Below are positions 45,148 to 55,131 of a stretch of 64,000 nt of DNA, in pieces. Numbering within the stretch: position 1 is the first letter of the stretch; each line of letters opens with the position of its first letter. Source of the DNA: Geminocystis sp. NIES-3709 (GTDB lineage Bacteria > Cyanobacteriota > Cyanobacteriia > Cyanobacteriales > Cyanobacteriaceae); assembly GCF_001548115.1 (NCBI RefSeq), contig NZ_AP014821.1, positions 2,235,262-2,299,261 of the forward strand. Reading direction: 5' to 3'. Both the position numbers and the translations under genes were made by a program. Under the pieces are notes generated by a model that was not told the origin of the DNA, made no database searches, and worked only from the letters and a program-made list of their open reading frames with translations.

Positions 45148-46107
45148 CTAAGCGGCAAAAGGTAGATGTAATTCGTAAGGAGAAGAAGCTAAATCAGACT
45201 CTATCAGTTGAGGAAAATTTCTGATAATGATGGAACAAGAATTAAAATATTCTTTTACCCATTGATGATACCATTTGAGTTGAAAATCATTGAGCAAATC
45301 CGTTTTTAAACCTAAATAAATAACTTTACCTTCATTGTTAATTTGAAAGCGATTTAACCATTCATTTTGAGGCTTACAAGAAAGCCAATATTTAGTAACT
45401 AAATTTACTCCCAAATATTTTTGACTAGAGAGACTTAAATAGTTAATAGCTTTTAATAAATCATCTACATAAACTTGGTTTAAATCGACACATATCATAC
45501 CCATTTGTTGAGGATTAAAGTTATGACCAAAAAGAGTATTTTTATCGTATTGTGCTTCACGAAAATAGGTTTTATTAATAATAACAGAACTAAGACAAGT
45601 TCCCATAATACTGGACTCTCCCAAATAAGTCTTGGTTAAATTTGCGCCTGTAAGAAAAGCATTATTCAATTCTGCTTTTCGCATATTGGCACAGGACAAA
45701 TTAGAGTTATTTAAAGAGGCTTGAGTAAAATTAGCAGAACTTAAATATGCCTTTTCTAAATTAGCATTATTAAGATGGGCTTGACGAAAATTGACTTTTT
45801 TTCCATGAACATTGGAAAGGTTAGCCTGATGAAGTTTAGAATAACTTAAATCTGTATCATCTAAAATAGCATTACTCAAATTAGCACCTTTTAAATTAGC
45901 ACCTTTTAAGTTACATTTACTTAAATTCGCACTTTCTAAATTAGCATTTTCTAAGTTAGCAAAACTTAAATCACTATTTTTTAAATTTACTCCAACTAAA
46001 TTAATTCCTTGAAGACTAGCTTTTGACCAGTTATGAGTGTTAAAATTTCTTTCACCTAAGAGATAACGCTGATTTATTTCTGTTATTAAGTTACTCATAG
46101 GTTTCAC
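45148..46107 (-). CDS. Pentapeptide-repeat protein, paralogue of 817-1764
   Basis: 319 residues. Starts with a short helix and GERNFNTHNWSKASLQGINL, then pentapeptide repeats (ANLENANLESANLSKCNLKG) to about residue 190. The ~120-residue C-terminal domain has DFQLKWYHQWVKEYFNSCSI, aligning with the ELKWYQQWIENYIKNCS of the first paralogue. No signal peptide. Function unknown. The shared C-terminal domain is as conserved as the repeats, which suggests it is the functional or interacting part. It lies on the same strand as the DUF565 and 46236 genes. Confidence 0.85.
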   Translation of the reverse strand: MKPMSNLITEINQRYLLGERNFNTHNWSKASLQGINLVGVNLKNSDLSFANLENANLESANLSKCNLKGANLKGANLSNAILDDTDLSYSKLHQANLSNVHGKKVNFRQAHLNNANLEKAYLSSANFTQASLNNSNLSCANMRKAELNNAFLTGANLTKTYLGESSIMGTCLSSVIINKTYFREAQYDKNTLFGHNFNPQQMGMICVDLNQVYVDDLLKAINYLSLSSQKYLGVNLVTKYWLSCKPQNEWLNRFQINNEGKVIYLGLKTDLLNDFQLKWYHQWVKEYFNSCSIIIRNFPQLIESDLASSPYELHLPFAA

Positions 46108-46235
46108 CTCAATTTCATTTTTTTTATTTTACTCATTTAAAATTTACATAACAATTGTGTAGATTTTGTGGAGAAAGAAAGTATTTGTTACAATCCTTCA
46201 TAATAAAAATGCCATAATGTCAACAGACGAAATTT

Positions 46236-46826
46236 TTATTGTTGTAATAAATCGAGTAATTCTCTTAGAGTTTCTGAGGAAACATTAAGTTTTGGATTTA
46301 GTTTTAAAGTTTTAGCTAGTTGGGAGAGTAAATATAATTGTTGATTAGGGTTAAGGGTAAAAGTTACTTCTATTTTTTGCTCATGATTTCTCAGGAGAAT
46401 GAGATGATTTTTCCCCGATGGATTGCTAACAATTTCTACTTCTGCTAAAGAAAGAATAGGATACTGGATAGTATTAAGAGTAAAACGAATAATAATATTA
46501 GATTGGGATTGTAGATAAATATCTAATTGTTGATAATCAGCATCTAATTCTATTTTTTGAGGAGTATAACCAAATTCTTTTTCTTCTCCTTGCTTTTTGC
46601 CATAGATAGTGATGCCTCTAACTTGGGGAGATTCTAGGGTAAATTCTTCGTCAAACCGTTGACTTTTCCAATCAATATCGTTAGTACTTCCGTTCTCAGA
46701 AATTACTCTTTGAGCTAATTTTACCGGTTTTTTGTCAAGGGTTGACCACCATTGGCTAATTAGTTGTAAATTTGTTTGGTTATCAATATTTTCGCTTTTT
46801 GTCTGCCAAGTGATTTTTTTATTCAT
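46236..46826 (-). CDS. Conserved protein of unknown function
   Basis: 196 residues, soluble, no signal peptide, with ITWQTKSENIDNQTNLQLIS at the start and a hydrophobic segment only as beta strands (FTLNTIQYPILSLAEVEIVS). No cysteine cluster or recognised motif. The Trp/Gln-rich N terminus and predicted beta sheet suggest a small soluble cyanobacterial protein. I cannot assign a function. It lies between thiS and the pentapeptide gene, all reading left. Confidence 0.65.
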   Translation of the reverse strand: MNKKITWQTKSENIDNQTNLQLISQWWSTLDKKPVKLAQRVISENGSTNDIDWKSQRFDEEFTLESPQVRGITIYGKKQGEEKEFGYTPQKIELDADYQQLDIYLQSQSNIIIRFTLNTIQYPILSLAEVEIVSNPSGKNHLILLRNHEQKIEVTFTLNPNQQLYLLSQLAKTLKLNPKLNVSSETLRELLDLLQQ

Positions 46827-46923
46827 AAATTTTAATTTAATATAGTAAATCCAATCTCAACTCTAAAAAAGCTATAGTGTCGGATTAGGCTACCCGTAAC
46901 AATAGCTAAGAATAGTTAAGTTT

Positions 46924-47139
46924 TTATCCTCCGCCTACGATGGTAACAACTTCTAATCGATCGCCTTGATGAATAATAGTAGAATCCCAATATTGACGAT
47001 GGAGTATTTCTCCATTGTATTCTAAGGCAATTAAACGAGGGTTAAAATCCAAAGATTTTAATAAATTCGGTAAAAAAATATTAGCAGCACATTTTGTTAC
47101 TTCACCATTAACAGTAATATTTATAAAGTTTTGAGTCAT
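46924..47139 (-). CDS. thiS: Sulfur carrier protein ThiS
   Basis: 71 residues from the ATG at 47139; a TTG nine bases upstream is open but weaker. Ubiquitin-like fold with NFINITVNGEVTKCAANIFL, LDFNPRLIALEYNGEILHRQ and a terminal VVTIVGGG. The C-terminal Gly-Gly is adenylated and thiocarboxylated to donate sulfur for the thiazole ring of thiamine. thiE or thiG are not adjacent here. Confidence 0.88.
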   Translation of the reverse strand: MTQNFINITVNGEVTKCAANIFLPNLLKSLDFNPRLIALEYNGEILHRQYWDSTIIHQGDRLEVVTIVGGG

Positions 47140-47354
47140 GATCGGCAATAAATGATTGAATAGGTTTACTTAAAAAATTTTTTCCTGAAGAGATGGTGTC
47201 GGTTAGTTTAAGAGGGGGGGGAAACCTAAATAACAGTTGACAGTTGATAATTCTCAATTGATTTTATCTATTAAGTACTAATGTTCTGATAAAAGATCTC
47301 AGTCTAAGGAATTTTGAGAAATAATAAACAACTTTCCGTTATCTTCTATTCTAA

Positions 47355-48677
47355 TTAAACTAAAACTTCAAAAGCGACTCCTTCTAATTGAAATTGAGGG
47401 AAATTAGCTAAAATGCTGTTTTTTTCTTCTTCTCCCACAAAAATATAAGTACCTGGTTGTTGGGTATTATGAAAACGGTAAATATCGACTCCTCGATTAG
47501 CATTTTTATCATAGGCGTAAAATGCTTCTCCCTCCTCGATAAACTGAGGAAAATTTTCCCTTATTTGTTGACTTTCTGCTTCTCCGGCATAGAGATAAGT
47601 ACCTGAAACGGCACTGTTTCTAAAACGATTAAAGACAATTAAGTCATCATCTTCCGTTTGACTAATATTGAAGGCATAGCCTTCTTCTTTAAATTGCGGG
47701 AAATTGTTGATCACATTTTGTCTTTCTACTTCATCAACAAATAAATATGTACCTAGTCGATCGAGATTTTGAAAACGATACAAAGGATTGTTAAGATTAT
47801 CGATAACGGAAACTCTTAGAGTATTGAGTTGAGTTTCACCTAACAAATTAGTCGCTTTAATGATAATGTCTGCAACACCATTTACATTATTACCATAATC
47901 GAGTCGAATTCTTCCGTTGCTGTTAATAGTGGGAGTCACTAAATTAGGATTACTATTATTTTCAATGGTAAAAGTTAATTCAGGAAGGTTATTAACGGTT
48001 ATATTTTCAAATCTCACTAAGTCATTGTCACTATCGACAACTATGTTATTTGGATCTACATTTACGGGTAAATTTCTAAAAGCAGGATTTGTACCTGTAG
48101 CATCAATTGTGGGGAGAGAAGCGATCGAGTCTATAGTATCTAAGTCATCTTCTGACAATACTTGACCGAAAACAGTAAAACCACCATTTTGATTATCGAG
48201 ATTACTAGCATTATTGGCTAAATTAAAAAACCATTGACTTGTAGCACTGTCAGGTTGTTTATCTAGCTTTGCCATAGCAATAGTACCTCTAATATTAGAG
48301 CGATTAACACTAAACTCATTAACAATGGGAGGATTTGTCGAAATGGTTGTAGGTTTAAGATTGTTAACGGTGAATCCTCCCCCTTGAATTACAAAAGGAG
48401 TAGGAACAACGATCGATCTGTGAATTATAGAATTAATGTAATCACCATCATTGACATAGTTAAGGAAATTATTAACTGTAATTGGTGCGCCTTCACCATT
48501 TTGATCATAAAGTAAAACCTTAATTTCTCCACTACCGAGAGTGTTGTCATACAGATTAAAAGTAGCTACTTTACCAGTGGTAAAAGGATCATCAAAATAT
48601 TGAAATAAGTTTACAATGGTATCATTACTATTAACATTTACTGCAACAGTATTAAAAGGATTGGTATCAATAGTCAT
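47355..48677 (-). CDS. Cyclophilin-type peptidyl-prolyl isomerase with C-terminal repeats
   Basis: 440 residues, no signal peptide. A cyclophilin domain spans ~30-230: NNFLNYVNDGDYINSIIHRS, PFVIQGGGFTVN, IRGTIAMAKLDKQPDSATSQ followed by WFFN (catalytic region) and FGQVL. A ~60-residue Ig/cadherin-like segment follows. The end has three ~48-residue repeats (PLYRFQNLDRLGTYLFVDEV; VFNRFRNSAVSGTYLYAGEA; IYRFHNTQQPGTYIFVGEEE), each with NFPQF and GxAF, resembling DUF5648. Whether the isomerase acts on cell-surface proteins is unknown. Confidence 0.85.
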   Translation of the reverse strand: MTIDTNPFNTVAVNVNSNDTIVNLFQYFDDPFTTGKVATFNLYDNTLGSGEIKVLLYDQNGEGAPITVNNFLNYVNDGDYINSIIHRSIVVPTPFVIQGGGFTVNNLKPTTISTNPPIVNEFSVNRSNIRGTIAMAKLDKQPDSATSQWFFNLANNASNLDNQNGGFTVFGQVLSEDDLDTIDSIASLPTIDATGTNPAFRNLPVNVDPNNIVVDSDNDLVRFENITVNNLPELTFTIENNSNPNLVTPTINSNGRIRLDYGNNVNGVADIIIKATNLLGETQLNTLRVSVIDNLNNPLYRFQNLDRLGTYLFVDEVERQNVINNFPQFKEEGYAFNISQTEDDDLIVFNRFRNSAVSGTYLYAGEAESQQIRENFPQFIEEGEAFYAYDKNANRGVDIYRFHNTQQPGTYIFVGEEEKNSILANFPQFQLEGVAFEVLV

Positions 48678-48858
48678 ATTTCACTCATTCAAATTGTTGT
48701 TAATAATTTGTTTTATTATCCCATGATCGTCTATTTTTAATCGATAATTGATCATATTATTAACTGAAGTTACAAGGTGTTAGTTGATAGCTGATATTTT
48801 GCTTTGCATAACCTTATTTATTCATCCTAATTCTCAATTTTTAATTGCTTTCAAAATA

Positions 48859-51800
48859 ATGCAATCTTTGTCTAATGTCACTACTACTCAAGCAAATCAA
48901 TCTCGTCAAATTCCTCTAAGATGGATTTTGATAATTCCTTTTGTGCTTCAGATTGGTATCTCTGTGGGGTTGGTAGGTTATTTTTCCTATCGTAGTGGAC
49001 AAAAAGCAGTGAAAAATGTTACTGAGAATTTAATGGCAGAAATTGGAAATAAAATTACAAAACACCTTGATAATTATTTAAAAGTCGCTCAACAAGTTAA
49101 TTATGGTAATCAACAAGTCATTCAAAGTGGTATTCTCGATCGAGAAGATTTTGACAAATTGGGAAAATATTTTTGGCAACAATTACAAAATTATAATTTT
49201 ACCTACATCAACTATGGTACAGAAAAAAAAGAGTTTATTGGTGTAGGCTATGTTGAAAACAATTTAGAAATAGCACAGATAAAGTCTCCAGATATAAATA
49301 ATCTCTACAGTTATCAGGTAGATATTAAAGGTAATCGTATTTATCCTCCTACAATTATGCCTCGACAACAACCCAATAATGCAGATTGGTACATAAAAGC
49401 AAAACAAGCGGGCAAACCTATTTGGAGTCCGATTTATAATTGGGCTGACATACCAGAGGAAATTGCTATTTCTGCTAGTGCGCCTGTTTATGGGGAATCT
49501 AATCAGTTTTTAGGAGTTGTGGGTATTGATTTAAGCCTGTCTAATATTAGTGAGTTTCTAAGGGGTTTAGCCATAGGAAAATCAGGACAAGTTTTTATCA
49601 TGGAAAAATCAGGATTATTAGTGGCAACCTCCACAAATGATCAACCTTATCAAATTATCAATGGTGAGGCTAAACGTATTTTGCCCTCAGAAATGACTAA
49701 TCCTTTAATTCAGTCAACTCTAAAAGCAATTAAAAACAATGGCAAAAGTCTCAACCTTCAACAATCAGATAGTCTTTCAATCAATAATCCTAATCTATTT
49801 ATTGACGTTATATCTTATCAAGATAATTATGGTCTTGATTGGCTCATAGTTATTACTATTCCTAAATCTGATTTTATCAGAGAACTTCAGTTTAATAAGA
49901 ACAAAACTATTATTTTATGTATTTTAACTTTACTTATTGGTATAATCATAGCTATTACGATCGCCAAGTGGATAACAAAACCGATCTTTAATATTTCACA
50001 AGCTAGTGAATCTATTCTGCAAGGTAATTTTGAACATTATTTACTACAAAATACTCCGGTTAAGGAATTATCTCAATTATCAACCTCTTTCTCGATTATG
50101 GCGGTTAAACTACAAGAAGCTCTTAATCAAAGTGAAAGTCGTTACCGTCAAGTAGTTCAACAACAAACAGACTTTATTTTACGATCGCATCCAGATACCA
50201 CAATTACCTTTGCCAATGAGGCTTTATGTTTTGCTTTAGGTTGTACTTTAGAAGAAATGGTGGGCAAAAAATGGATTGATTTTGCTAATCCAGAAGATTT
50301 AGAAACTATCTTATTAAAGATCACAAAATTAACTCCTGAAAATCCAGGTTTTGTCACAGAAAATCGAGATAAACGTAATAATAGGGTAGTTGGTTGGACT
50401 CAATGGATTAATCAAGGTATTTTTAATGATTTAGGAGAGTTAACAGAAATTCAGTCCGTGGGTAGAGACATTACTGATTTAAAAAAAATCGAACTAGCCT
50501 TAAGAAAAAGTGAAGCTAAGTTTCAAAAAATTGCTGTTTCATCGCCCGGAATTATTTATATTGTCGTTCAACGTCCCAACGGTTCACAATATTTTGAATA
50601 TATTAGTCCTGTAGTAGAAGAAATATTAGAAGTTACTGATAAACAAGTCATCAGCAATCCTCATCGCTTTTTTGATCAATTTCATCCAGAAGACATAGCT
50701 GGTTTTGAACAAGCAGTATTAGATAATATCAAAACCATGACTCCTTTTACCTATCAATGGCGGATGATTACCCCCAGTGGTAAAATTAAATGGATACAAG
50801 CGAATGATCGACCTGAATTAAGAGAAAATGGCAATGTAGCATGGACAGGAGTAATGTTGGATGTCAGCGATCGAGTAGAAGTACAATATCGTTTAGATGA
50901 GTTAGTTCGTCACATACCCGGAGTTTTTTATCAATATCGTTTACGTCCTGATGGGACATCTCATTTTCCTTACGCCAGTGAGGGGATTAAACAAATATAT
51001 GATGTTACCCCTGCACAAGTTAGAGAAAGTGCTGATGTAATCTTTGACATATTGCATCCAGAAGACACAGATCACATTTTATATACTATTCTTGAGTCTG
51101 CGGATAACTTAACTCCTTGGTATTGTGAATATCGAGTTTGTCATGAAGATGGCAAAATTACTTGGGTTGTTGGTAATGCTACTCCCAAAAAAGAAATGGA
51201 TGGAAGTATTATTTGGTATGGATATATTACTGATATAAGCGATCGAAAACAAGTAGAAGAAACTTTAAGACAAAATGAAAAAAAATATAATCAAATTTTA
51301 GATTCCATCAGCGATATGGTGGTAGTTAAAAATTATGAATCTCAAATTATATGGGCAAACAAAGCCTTTCGAGATTATTATGGAATGACATTAGAAAAAA
51401 TACAAGAAGTTGTTGATGTAAACTTTAACGAATATATCCCACAATATATAAAAGATGATACTTTCGTATTTAATACAGGAAAAATTTTAGAAATACCAGA
51501 AGAATTAGTTCCTCGTCATGATGGTGAAATTAGATCTTTTAGTACGATAAAATCCCCTATTTGTAATGAAAAGGGAGAAGTAATTATGTTAGTAGCAGTG
51601 GCAAGAGACATTACAGAAAGAAAACAAACGGAAATTGCCCTTGCGGAAGCGAAAGAAAACGCAGAGGCGGCGACTAAAGCGAAAAGTCAATTTTTAGCTA
51701 ATATGAGTCATGAAATCCGTACTCCCATGAATGGAGTATTAGGTATGGCGGAATTACTCTCACTTTCCACTCTTAACTCTGCACAAAAAGAATATATCAA

Positions 51801-52860
51801 CATTATTCAAGATAGTGCCAAAACCTTATTAACTATCATCAATGATATTCTCGACTTCTCTAAAATAGAATCAGAGATGTTAACTTTAGAAAAACAACCA
51901 TTAAACTTAGAAGACATCCTTAAATCTGTTTGTCATTTATTCTCGAAACAAGCCAAAGATAAGCATATTCAACTTAAATACGAGATTATTAACTCCGTAC
52001 CCGATTTTTTAGGAGATAGTTCTCGATTACACCAAATTTTCTTTAATTTAATAGGTAATGCGATTAAATTTACTCATGAAGGATACATTCATATAGTAGT
52101 AGAATCAAAAAATTATAATCAAACTTTTCCAGATCAAGAATTAGAGTTAATTATTACAATACAAGATACTGGTATAGGTATAGAATCGGATCAAATTTCT
52201 AAATTATTTAAACCCTTCACCCAAGCAGATGCAACCATAAATCGAAAATATGGTGGTACAGGATTAGGATTAGCTATTTGTAAAAATTTAGTAGCATTAA
52301 TGGGAGGTACAATTTGGGTAGAGAGTAATGGAAATATTGGGGGAAATCCGCCATTGAATTGGCGATTAAAATCTTCTCAGAAAAAAGGATCAATATTTTA
52401 TTTTACCCTTAAAGTAACTCCCATTTTATACTCTCCCATCACGGAAAAAAGTCATCAAAACAATGAGAGAATTTTCAATAATATAGATAAATCCACCGTT
52501 AAAATACTTTTAGCAGAAGATAATAAAGTCAATCAAAAAGTAGCTTTACTCACCCTCAAAAAACTAGGTTACACTGCTGATGTGGCAAATAATGGTTTAG
52601 AAGTACTCGACTTATTACAAAAACAATCCTATGATGTAATTTTTATGGATATGCAAATGCCAGAAATGGATGGAATAACTGCCACTAAAATTATTCGTCA
52701 ATCATCTTATCCTCAACCTTATATTATCGCTTTAACTGCCAATGCTTTGGAAAACGATCGAGAAATTTGTTTATCTGCAGGAATGAATGATTATATTACT
52801 AAACCGATTAGCATTAAAGAAGTCGATCGAGCTTTATCTATTACAATTAACAATGGATAA
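48859..52860 (+). CDS. Membrane hybrid histidine kinase: Cache-type sensor, HAMP, four PAS, HisKA, ATPase, receiver
   Basis: 1333 residues from the ATG at 48859; the open frame starts earlier at a TTG (48784) that is unlikely. A first membrane helix (RWILIIPFVLQIGISVGLVG), then a ~300-residue periplasmic Cache-like sensor (GVVGIDLSLSNISEFLRGLA), then a second helix (IILCILTLLIGIIIAITIAK) and HAMP. Four PAS domains follow (ESRYRQVVQQQTDFILRSHP; EAKFQKIAVSSPGIIYIVVQ; LVRHIPGVFYQYRL; KKYNQILDSISDMVVVKNYE). HisKA has His951 in ANMSHEIRTPMNG. ATPase boxes are FFNLIGNAIKFTHEG and QDTGIGIESD, GGTGLGLAI. The receiver has Asp1264 in VIFMDMQMPEMDG. Senses an unknown extracellular ligand. Confidence 0.93.
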   Translation: MQSLSNVTTTQANQSRQIPLRWILIIPFVLQIGISVGLVGYFSYRSGQKAVKNVTENLMAEIGNKITKHLDNYLKVAQQVNYGNQQVIQSGILDREDFDKLGKYFWQQLQNYNFTYINYGTEKKEFIGVGYVENNLEIAQIKSPDINNLYSYQVDIKGNRIYPPTIMPRQQPNNADWYIKAKQAGKPIWSPIYNWADIPEEIAISASAPVYGESNQFLGVVGIDLSLSNISEFLRGLAIGKSGQVFIMEKSGLLVATSTNDQPYQIINGEAKRILPSEMTNPLIQSTLKAIKNNGKSLNLQQSDSLSINNPNLFIDVISYQDNYGLDWLIVITIPKSDFIRELQFNKNKTIILCILTLLIGIIIAITIAKWITKPIFNISQASESILQGNFEHYLLQNTPVKELSQLSTSFSIMAVKLQEALNQSESRYRQVVQQQTDFILRSHPDTTITFANEALCFALGCTLEEMVGKKWIDFANPEDLETILLKITKLTPENPGFVTENRDKRNNRVVGWTQWINQGIFNDLGELTEIQSVGRDITDLKKIELALRKSEAKFQKIAVSSPGIIYIVVQRPNGSQYFEYISPVVEEILEVTDKQVISNPHRFFDQFHPEDIAGFEQAVLDNIKTMTPFTYQWRMITPSGKIKWIQANDRPELRENGNVAWTGVMLDVSDRVEVQYRLDELVRHIPGVFYQYRLRPDGTSHFPYASEGIKQIYDVTPAQVRESADVIFDILHPEDTDHILYTILESADNLTPWYCEYRVCHEDGKITWVVGNATPKKEMDGSIIWYGYITDISDRKQVEETLRQNEKKYNQILDSISDMVVVKNYESQIIWANKAFRDYYGMTLEKIQEVVDVNFNEYIPQYIKDDTFVFNTGKILEIPEELVPRHDGEIRSFSTIKSPICNEKGEVIMLVAVARDITERKQTEIALAEAKENAEAATKAKSQFLANMSHEIRTPMNGVLGMAELLSLSTLNSAQKEYINIIQDSAKTLLTIINDILDFSKIESEMLTLEKQPLNLEDILKSVCHLFSKQAKDKHIQLKYEIINSVPDFLGDSSRLHQIFFNLIGNAIKFTHEGYIHIVVESKNYNQTFPDQELELIITIQDTGIGIESDQISKLFKPFTQADATINRKYGGTGLGLAICKNLVALMGGTIWVESNGNIGGNPPLNWRLKSSQKKGSIFYFTLKVTPILYSPITEKSHQNNERIFNNIDKSTVKILLAEDNKVNQKVALLTLKKLGYTADVANNGLEVLDLLQKQSYDVIFMDMQMPEMDGITATKIIRQSSYPQPYIIALTANALENDREICLSAGMNDYITKPISIKEVDRALSITINNG

Positions 52861-52882
52861 AAATTAATGATTGATAGTGATG

Positions 52883-53449
52883 ATGAATAAACTATTTACC
52901 CAAATTATTCTAATTTTGATTTTGGTGTCTAGTGACATTTTTCCCGTACAGGCAAAAGTACAACCCTCTCCTGTGAATCAAGATTCTTCTGTGTCTTGGT
53001 CAAAAGTTACCGATGATCCCTTTGAAGGTAAAATTGTTTATGATAAAGACTTTGATGGATTTGGTAGTGCTGCGATCGTTAGTAGTTGGTCAAAACAAGG
53101 TATTCGTTTAAGTTATTTTTGGCAAGAGAAAAAAGTTGACTATTATAGACAAGTACAAAAAACTCGTACAGTTAAACGAAATAATCGGAATGAAGAAGAA
53201 ACCTATTGGGAAAGTGAGCCAGTTTATAAAACTGTTTCTCACAGTAAAAATCCTGAATCGATTATGCTCTCTATTAATGGTCAAGTTTATACCTATGAAG
53301 GAGGAGTTATATCAGAAGAATTAGCCTCTGTCTTAGCCAATGCACCGGCAAAAAATGTCAAAATTAGGATTTCTTGGAGTGATGGTAGTACTACGGATAG
53401 CACGATCGGTAGTGGTACAGTAAAAGCATGGAAACAAATTTATCAATAG
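52883..53449 (+). CDS. Exported protein of unknown function
   Basis: 189 residues from ATG at 52883; TTG, GTG and ATG in-frame codons upstream at 52871-52880 are alternatives. A signal peptide (FTQIILILILVSSDIFPVQA) precedes a mature region without known motif, rich in Trp/Ser and with a KTRTVKRNNRNEEETYWESE charged stretch. Only 22 bp separate it from the histidine kinase stop, so it may be co-transcribed with the kinase. A periplasmic role is possible, but there is no functional evidence. Confidence 0.7.
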   Translation: MNKLFTQIILILILVSSDIFPVQAKVQPSPVNQDSSVSWSKVTDDPFEGKIVYDKDFDGFGSAAIVSSWSKQGIRLSYFWQEKKVDYYRQVQKTRTVKRNNRNEEETYWESEPVYKTVSHSKNPESIMLSINGQVYTYEGGVISEELASVLANAPAKNVKIRISWSDGSTTDSTIGSGTVKAWKQIYQ

Positions 53450-53574
53450 TTAACTCATCCCCCTCAAAAGGCGAGAGATTTTATGGCATTTTTCACTTAA
53501 GCAACACCTTTATTTCTAACTACTTCCTCAACCAGTTATTTCATATCGAACTTAGATAAACAATACTTTTCTAA

Positions 53575-54435
53575 ATGAATAAACCAAAACCACAAAAACC
53601 TTTGCCCAAAAAATCCACAACTCCTAACTATTCTCAAATTAAGCAGGAAAAAGAATTTACCCCTGTCGATACAGAAACAGAATTAAATCCAGACTTAATT
53701 TATGGTTGTCATCCCGTATTGGCGGCATTGGAAAGTAATCATCAATTAAACCGTCTCTATCTCACCGCTAGAATGGCACACGATCGACGTTTTGAAGGAT
53801 ACTTACCTCAAGTCAAAGCCAACGGTACAGTTATTGATGTTGTTGATAGTAACCGTCTTAATCAGCTTACTAATTTTGCCAATCATCAGGGAGTAGCCGC
53901 TACTGTAGCTCCTTATGACTATTTAGAATTACCTGATCTGATTAACCAAGCAAAAATCCAAACTCAAAACCCTGTCATCATTATCGCTGATGGAATCAAT
54001 GATCCCCATAACTTAGGGGCAATTATTCGGACAGCTGAGGCTTTAGGAATGCAAGGTTTAGTAATACCTCAACGCAGAGCAGTTAGTATTACTTCTACTG
54101 TCAAAAAAGTTGCGGCTGGAGCACTGGAATATTTCCCCGTAGCTAGAGTGGTTAATTTACAAAGTGCGATCGCAGAATTAAAAGAAGCAGGATTCTGGAT
54201 TTATGGTACCATCGCCGATAGTGGTAATCTTTTACACAAAACAAAATTAGAAGGCGCGATAGGATTAATAGTAGGTTCTGAAGAAAAAGGCATGAGTCAA
54301 TCAACAGCAAAGTCTTGTGATTTTCTCCTTTCCATTCCGATGATAGGAAAAACTCCCAGTTTAAATGCTTCTGTGGCTACGGGTATTTGTCTTTACGAAG
54401 TTCGCCGTCAGCAGATTTTGAATCAATTTCCATAA
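53575..54435 (+). CDS. rlmB: TrmH/SpoU-family 23S rRNA 2'-O-methyltransferase (RlmB type)
   Basis: 286 residues. An N-terminal substrate-binding part ([20 protein letters not shown]) is followed by the knotted SPOUT domain: [80 protein letters not shown]. The N-x-x-N-x-G-A-I-x-R-x-A motif and the GSE motif are catalytic and SAM-binding. The usual target is guanosine 2251 of 23S rRNA. Cyanobacteria often place it near a DUF1816 gene, as here. Confidence 0.93.
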   Translation: MNKPKPQKPLPKKSTTPNYSQIKQEKEFTPVDTETELNPDLIYGCHPVLAALESNHQLNRLYLTARMAHDRRFEGYLPQVKANGTVIDVVDSNRLNQLTNFANHQGVAATVAPYDYLELPDLINQAKIQTQNPVIIIADGINDPHNLGAIIRTAEALGMQGLVIPQRRAVSITSTVKKVAAGALEYFPVARVVNLQSAIAELKEAGFWIYGTIADSGNLLHKTKLEGAIGLIVGSEEKGMSQSTAKSCDFLLSIPMIGKTPSLNASVATGICLYEVRRQQILNQFP

Positions 54436-54603
54436 AAATATTTGGGTAATTATCCCCCTTGTCAATTATAGGAGTAGAAATTAAAGTAAAGATAAGTCTT
54501 CTGCTATTTGGGTTACTAAGAATATTCCTAAATAAATTTAACTTAGTCAAATCTATAGGCTATTATTCAAAAAATCGCTCTAATAAAATTATAGGAACAT
54601 CAA

Positions 54604-54897
54604 ATGAAAGAACTATTAATCAGAATTTTGGACTTGTTTGGACTCGCTTGTTGGTTAGAAATTACTACCGATGCCCCTAGGTGTACTTATTATTTTGGCC
54701 CTTTTCTGACCACAAAAGATGCACGAATGTCTCAAGATGGATACATTGAAGATTTAACAGAAGAAGGTGCAAAAGGTGTCATGGTAGCCATAAAACGATT
54801 TAAACCAAAAGATTTGACGATTTTTGATGAAGTATCAGAATCTAAGGCTTTTACCCCAATTTTAAAGATTTCCACTCAAGCATCAGTTAATTTGTAG
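54604..54897 (+). CDS. DUF1816-domain protein
   Basis: 97 residues. MKELLIRILDLFGLACWLEI then TTDAPRCTYYFGPFLTTKDA and GYIEDLTEEGAKGVMVAIKR. The W-x-E-I-x-T-x-x-P-x-C-T-Y-Y-F-G-P-F pattern and the E-D-L-x-x-E-G-A tail define the small DUF1816 family. These proteins occur in cyanobacteria and some relate to phycobilisome linkers such as CpcD; function is not settled. The genomic link to rlmB fits the usual context. A frame starting at 54459 on the same strand is not protein-like. Confidence 0.88.
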   Translation: MKELLIRILDLFGLACWLEITTDAPRCTYYFGPFLTTKDARMSQDGYIEDLTEEGAKGVMVAIKRFKPKDLTIFDEVSESKAFTPILKISTQASVNL

Positions 54898-55131
54898 GAG
54901 TAAGATAAAACACAAATTTAATATAGTTTTACCTTATTCAACTATAAATGAAATTGTGATGGAGGAAGGTAACGGGTAATAGTTCAACAATGAACAATAT
55001 ACAATGTATAATTGACAGTTACCTCTTCCTTTAAACAAGAGGCTTTAAACCTTGAATAGATTAATTGGTAATTAATACTATGTAATAATTTTTAACTCAA
55101 TTACCCCTTAACTTTTCAAGTTTCCACCACT

